This document shows positions 5,119-6,874 of a DNA stretch of 6,874 bases, piece by piece. Where the stretch lies: contig CAZQEN010000388.1 of the NCBI GenBank assembly GCA_964591605.1, positions 1 through 6,874 of the forward strand, given 5' to 3'. The notes beneath the pieces were generated by a model, which was given only the letters and a program-made list of their open reading frames with translations, was not told where the DNA came from and made no database searches. This DNA is from CAYLLT01 sp964591605. Its GTDB lineage: Bacteria; Planctomycetota; Phycisphaerae; UBA1845; PWPN01. Both the position numbers and the translations under genes were made by a program. Each line of letters begins with the position of its first letter. Positions within the stretch are counted from its first letter, which is position 1.

Positions 5119-6874
5119 CGCGCGATCTCCACGTGCCCGCTGTCATGCACCGAGGCCACCCCCGCGTCGTACATGCACGAAGCCTCGATCGGCGGCAGCG
5201 AAAACGTGCCCGCCGTGATCGCCCGGATCGCGTAGCGGAACGTCCGCCGTGCCCTGCCGACACTCGTGAAGATGACCACCCGGTCGTCGCGGAACTCCAC
5301 CCGGTCGGCCTCATCCGTCTTCTGTGTCGACGCCGCGGACGTAATCAACCGCGGATTCTCCACCTCCATCCCGCCCGGCAGCGCGTCCACGATGGCCACG
5401 TTGTCGATCGTCTCACCTTCACCCAGAGAGGGCGCCGACACGCCCGTCTCGACGAGAACCAGGTCCCCCACCCGCACCCGTGCGGGATCCACCGGGTCGC
5501 CCTGCCGATCCATCCAGCGCCGGCCCACCTGCAGCCCGCGGTCGTACTCCCGGGCCTGCCCATCTCGCAGCAGACCCCGCGTCGTCACCGACACACACAC
5601 CTCACCCTGCCCCGTCGACTCGATCTCGATCGGCCGGCCCTCCTGAGCGAACGCAAACACCTCGGCCACCCCGCTGCTGAAGGGCCAGGACCCCGCACTC
5701 CCGCAGCGAACCACCCCCTGGAACACCGCCCGCTCCCCCTGCGCCAACTGGTAACGGGCCAGGGCCGCGATCGCGCTCGCGTTCTCGAGCGTGCTGCCCC
5801 ACGCACCCGCTGTCCGCGCCTTCTCGAGGCGGGCCACCACCGTGGCAATCCACGGGTGCCTGCGATCCAGATCCAGCAGCACATTCAGCAGCATCGCCTC
5901 CGCCCGAACCTGAGAACTCAATCGCCCGCTCGTGGTCGTCGTCACCGGCGCCATCAGTGATTCATCAATCAGCAGCGCGGCGGCCCGATCTCTGCGACCC
6001 GCTTCCAGCCATGCCCCCGCCAGGTGAGCACGCCCATCCAGGTCGAGCTCGCCTGCCTGCTCCGTCAGGCGCGACATCCACCCCTGCTGCGGTTTTCCCA
6101 TCGACGCGAGCACGTAGCACAGATCCGCCCGCAAATCCGCATCCGGCGCATCGACGAGCTGGCTGCGAAGCTCCTCCTCGAGATATGAACCCAGCGACGC
6201 CTTGAATCGCCCGTCCAGCGGATGCCCTTTCCGCTCCGCCTGAACCAGCAGGCCGGCCGCATAAGCAGTGCCCCACACGTCCGGCTCACGCGAACCCGGC
6301 CAGTAGCTCAACCCGCCCGACCGCGTCTGCATCGACCAGAGCCGGTCAATCCCCGCGCGGATCATCCCGTCGATCGCCGCCGCCCGGCGCTCGCCCCCTC
6401 CCGACGCCCGGACCAGATCCGGCGCGTACAGCAGCGCGTAAATCTGGCTCGTGGTCTGCTCCACGCAGCCGTACGGATAATCGATCAACTGCTCCGCCGC
6501 CGGCAACAGATTGACGCTGGGATCCGCGCTCACCGTGACCGAGGTCTTCGCCGTGCCTCGGGCGAACACGTCCAACGGCTCGATTCGCACCGGTTCGCCC
6601 GCCTTCACCCGCAGAAAACGCGACTCGCTGTGCAGCGGCCCCGCCGGACGGACAAACAGCCCGCTCTCCGCCTGCCCGCGAAGCCTCCGGCCCGCTTGCT
6701 CTGCCATCGCAAGCGCCGTCACCGTCAAGGGTCCCGGATCCAGAGCCCGCGCCCGCCACCACATCACCACCGGCTCACCCGGCCGCACCGTCGCCACACC
6801 CGCCGCCTCCGTCAGCGCCACCCGCATCGGCCCCTCGGCCCGAAGATCCAATTCGACCGCCAGAGGCGTCGGCG
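5115..6874 (-). CDS. Bacterial alpha-2-macroglobulin (YfhM/ECAM type), C-terminal part
   Basis: The frame is open to the right edge (codons for PTPLAVE precede the TTG at 6851), so the start lies beyond the window; that TTG is not a credible start. Numbering from it, the thioester motif C129-V-E-Q132 sits in YPYGCVEQTTS, as in the E. coli protein, with the Cys and Gln that form the bond both present. The helical thioester domain follows (about 115-400), with GGLSYWPG (179-186) and DVWGTAYAAGLLVQAE (191-206). The C-terminal macroglobulin domain begins near RGLQVGRRW (438-446) and includes VGDLVLVETG (461-470) and NVAIVDALPGGMEVENP (484-500). These proteins are taken to act as protease traps in the periplasm or at the cell surface: a protease cuts a bait region (outside the window), the thioester is exposed and couples to it. 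The gene is followed directly by pbpC with a 4-base overlap, the same partner as in E. coli. Whether it has a lipoprotein signal cannot be seen. Confidence 0.93.
   Translation of the reverse strand, partial: PTPLAVELDLRAEGPMRVALTEAAGVATVRPGEPVVMWWRARALDPGPLTVTALAMAEQAGRRLRGQAESGLFVRPAGPLHSESRFLRVKAGEPVRIEPLDVFARGTAKTSVTVSADPSVNLLPAAEQLIDYPYGCVEQTTSQIYALLYAPDLVRASGGGERRAAAIDGMIRAGIDRLWSMQTRSGGLSYWPGSREPDVWGTAYAAGLLVQAERKGHPLDGRFKASLGSYLEEELRSQLVDAPDADLRADLCYVLASMGKPQQGWMSRLTEQAGELDLDGRAHLAGAWLEAGRRDRAAALLIDESLMAPVTTTTSGRLSSQVRAEAMLLNVLLDLDRRHPWIATVVARLEKARTAGAWGSTLENASAIAALARYQLAQGERAVFQGVVRCGSAGSWPFSSGVAEVFAFAQEGRPIEIESTGQGEVCVSVTTRGLLRDGQAREYDRGLQVGRRWMDRQGDPVDPARVRVGDLVLVETGVSAPSLGEGETIDNVAIVDALPGGMEVENPRLITSAASTQKTDEADRVEFRDDRVVIFTSVGRARRTFRYAIRAITAGTFSLPPIEASCMYDAGVASVHDSGHVEIAR

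Noticed and set aside
3400..5235. A 611-residue open frame on the plus strand, opposite pbpC
   Set aside because: It is rich in Arg, Pro, His and Gln with no domain, lies antisense to a complete pbpC with all catalytic motifs, and is the usual long shadow produced by GC-rich third positions.
5133..5960. A 275-residue plus-strand frame opposite the alpha-2-macroglobulin gene
   Set aside because: It has Arg/Pro/His-rich shadow composition and is antisense to a well-supported coding region.
1..6874. CRISPR array, tRNA, rRNA, insertion sequence or integrase
   Set aside because: No regularly spaced repeats, no tRNA-like cloverleaf, no conserved rRNA sequence and no transposase or recombinase motif were seen on either strand.

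Overview
The window is GC-rich bacterial DNA that reads most like a member of the Planctomycetota, probably of the Phycisphaerae kind. The main pointer is a prepilin-like protein whose N-terminal segment (AFTLIEV, then an AIIALLIS-VLLPSL-type helix, then RQAREQAR) is the form found in large numbers in that phylum. A formylglycine-generating-enzyme-like (SUMF1) domain protein and a bacterial alpha-2-macroglobulin/PBP1C pair fit that assignment. It rests on protein style alone; no rRNA or other marker gene is present.

Layout, left to right. (1) Plus strand, 1-704: the 3' part of a SUMF1-domain protein that lacks the catalytic cysteine pair. (2) Plus strand, 882-1662: a two-gene unit of a 71-residue protein and a nucleotidyltransferase-fold protein, overlapping by 14 bases. 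An extended -10 promoter candidate lies just in front and a 10-base palindrome about 75 bases further upstream. Sampled base composition here is clearly lower in GC than in the right half. The layout resembles a toxin-antitoxin module, but its function is not established. (3) Minus strand, 1717-2661: a prepilin-like pseudopilin converging on the nucleotidyltransferase gene. It has a strong Shine-Dalgarno site, a hairpin in the leader and a good sigma70-like promoter at 2777-2805. (4) An AT-rich gap, about 2806-3015, with no convincing gene. (5) Minus strand, 3016-6874: the 3' part of a bacterial alpha-2-macroglobulin gene followed, with a 4-base ATGA overlap, by a complete pbpC gene for penicillin-binding protein 1C.

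The alpha-2-macroglobulin and PBP1C form the one clear functional unit. The first is thought to trap proteases through its thioester near the cell surface, and the second builds or repairs peptidoglycan, so together they fit a defence-and-repair role at the envelope. The pairing is known from Escherichia coli (yfhM-pbpC). The least described item is the 71-residue protein/nucleotidyltransferase pair. Nothing here amounts to a clearly new multi-gene system.
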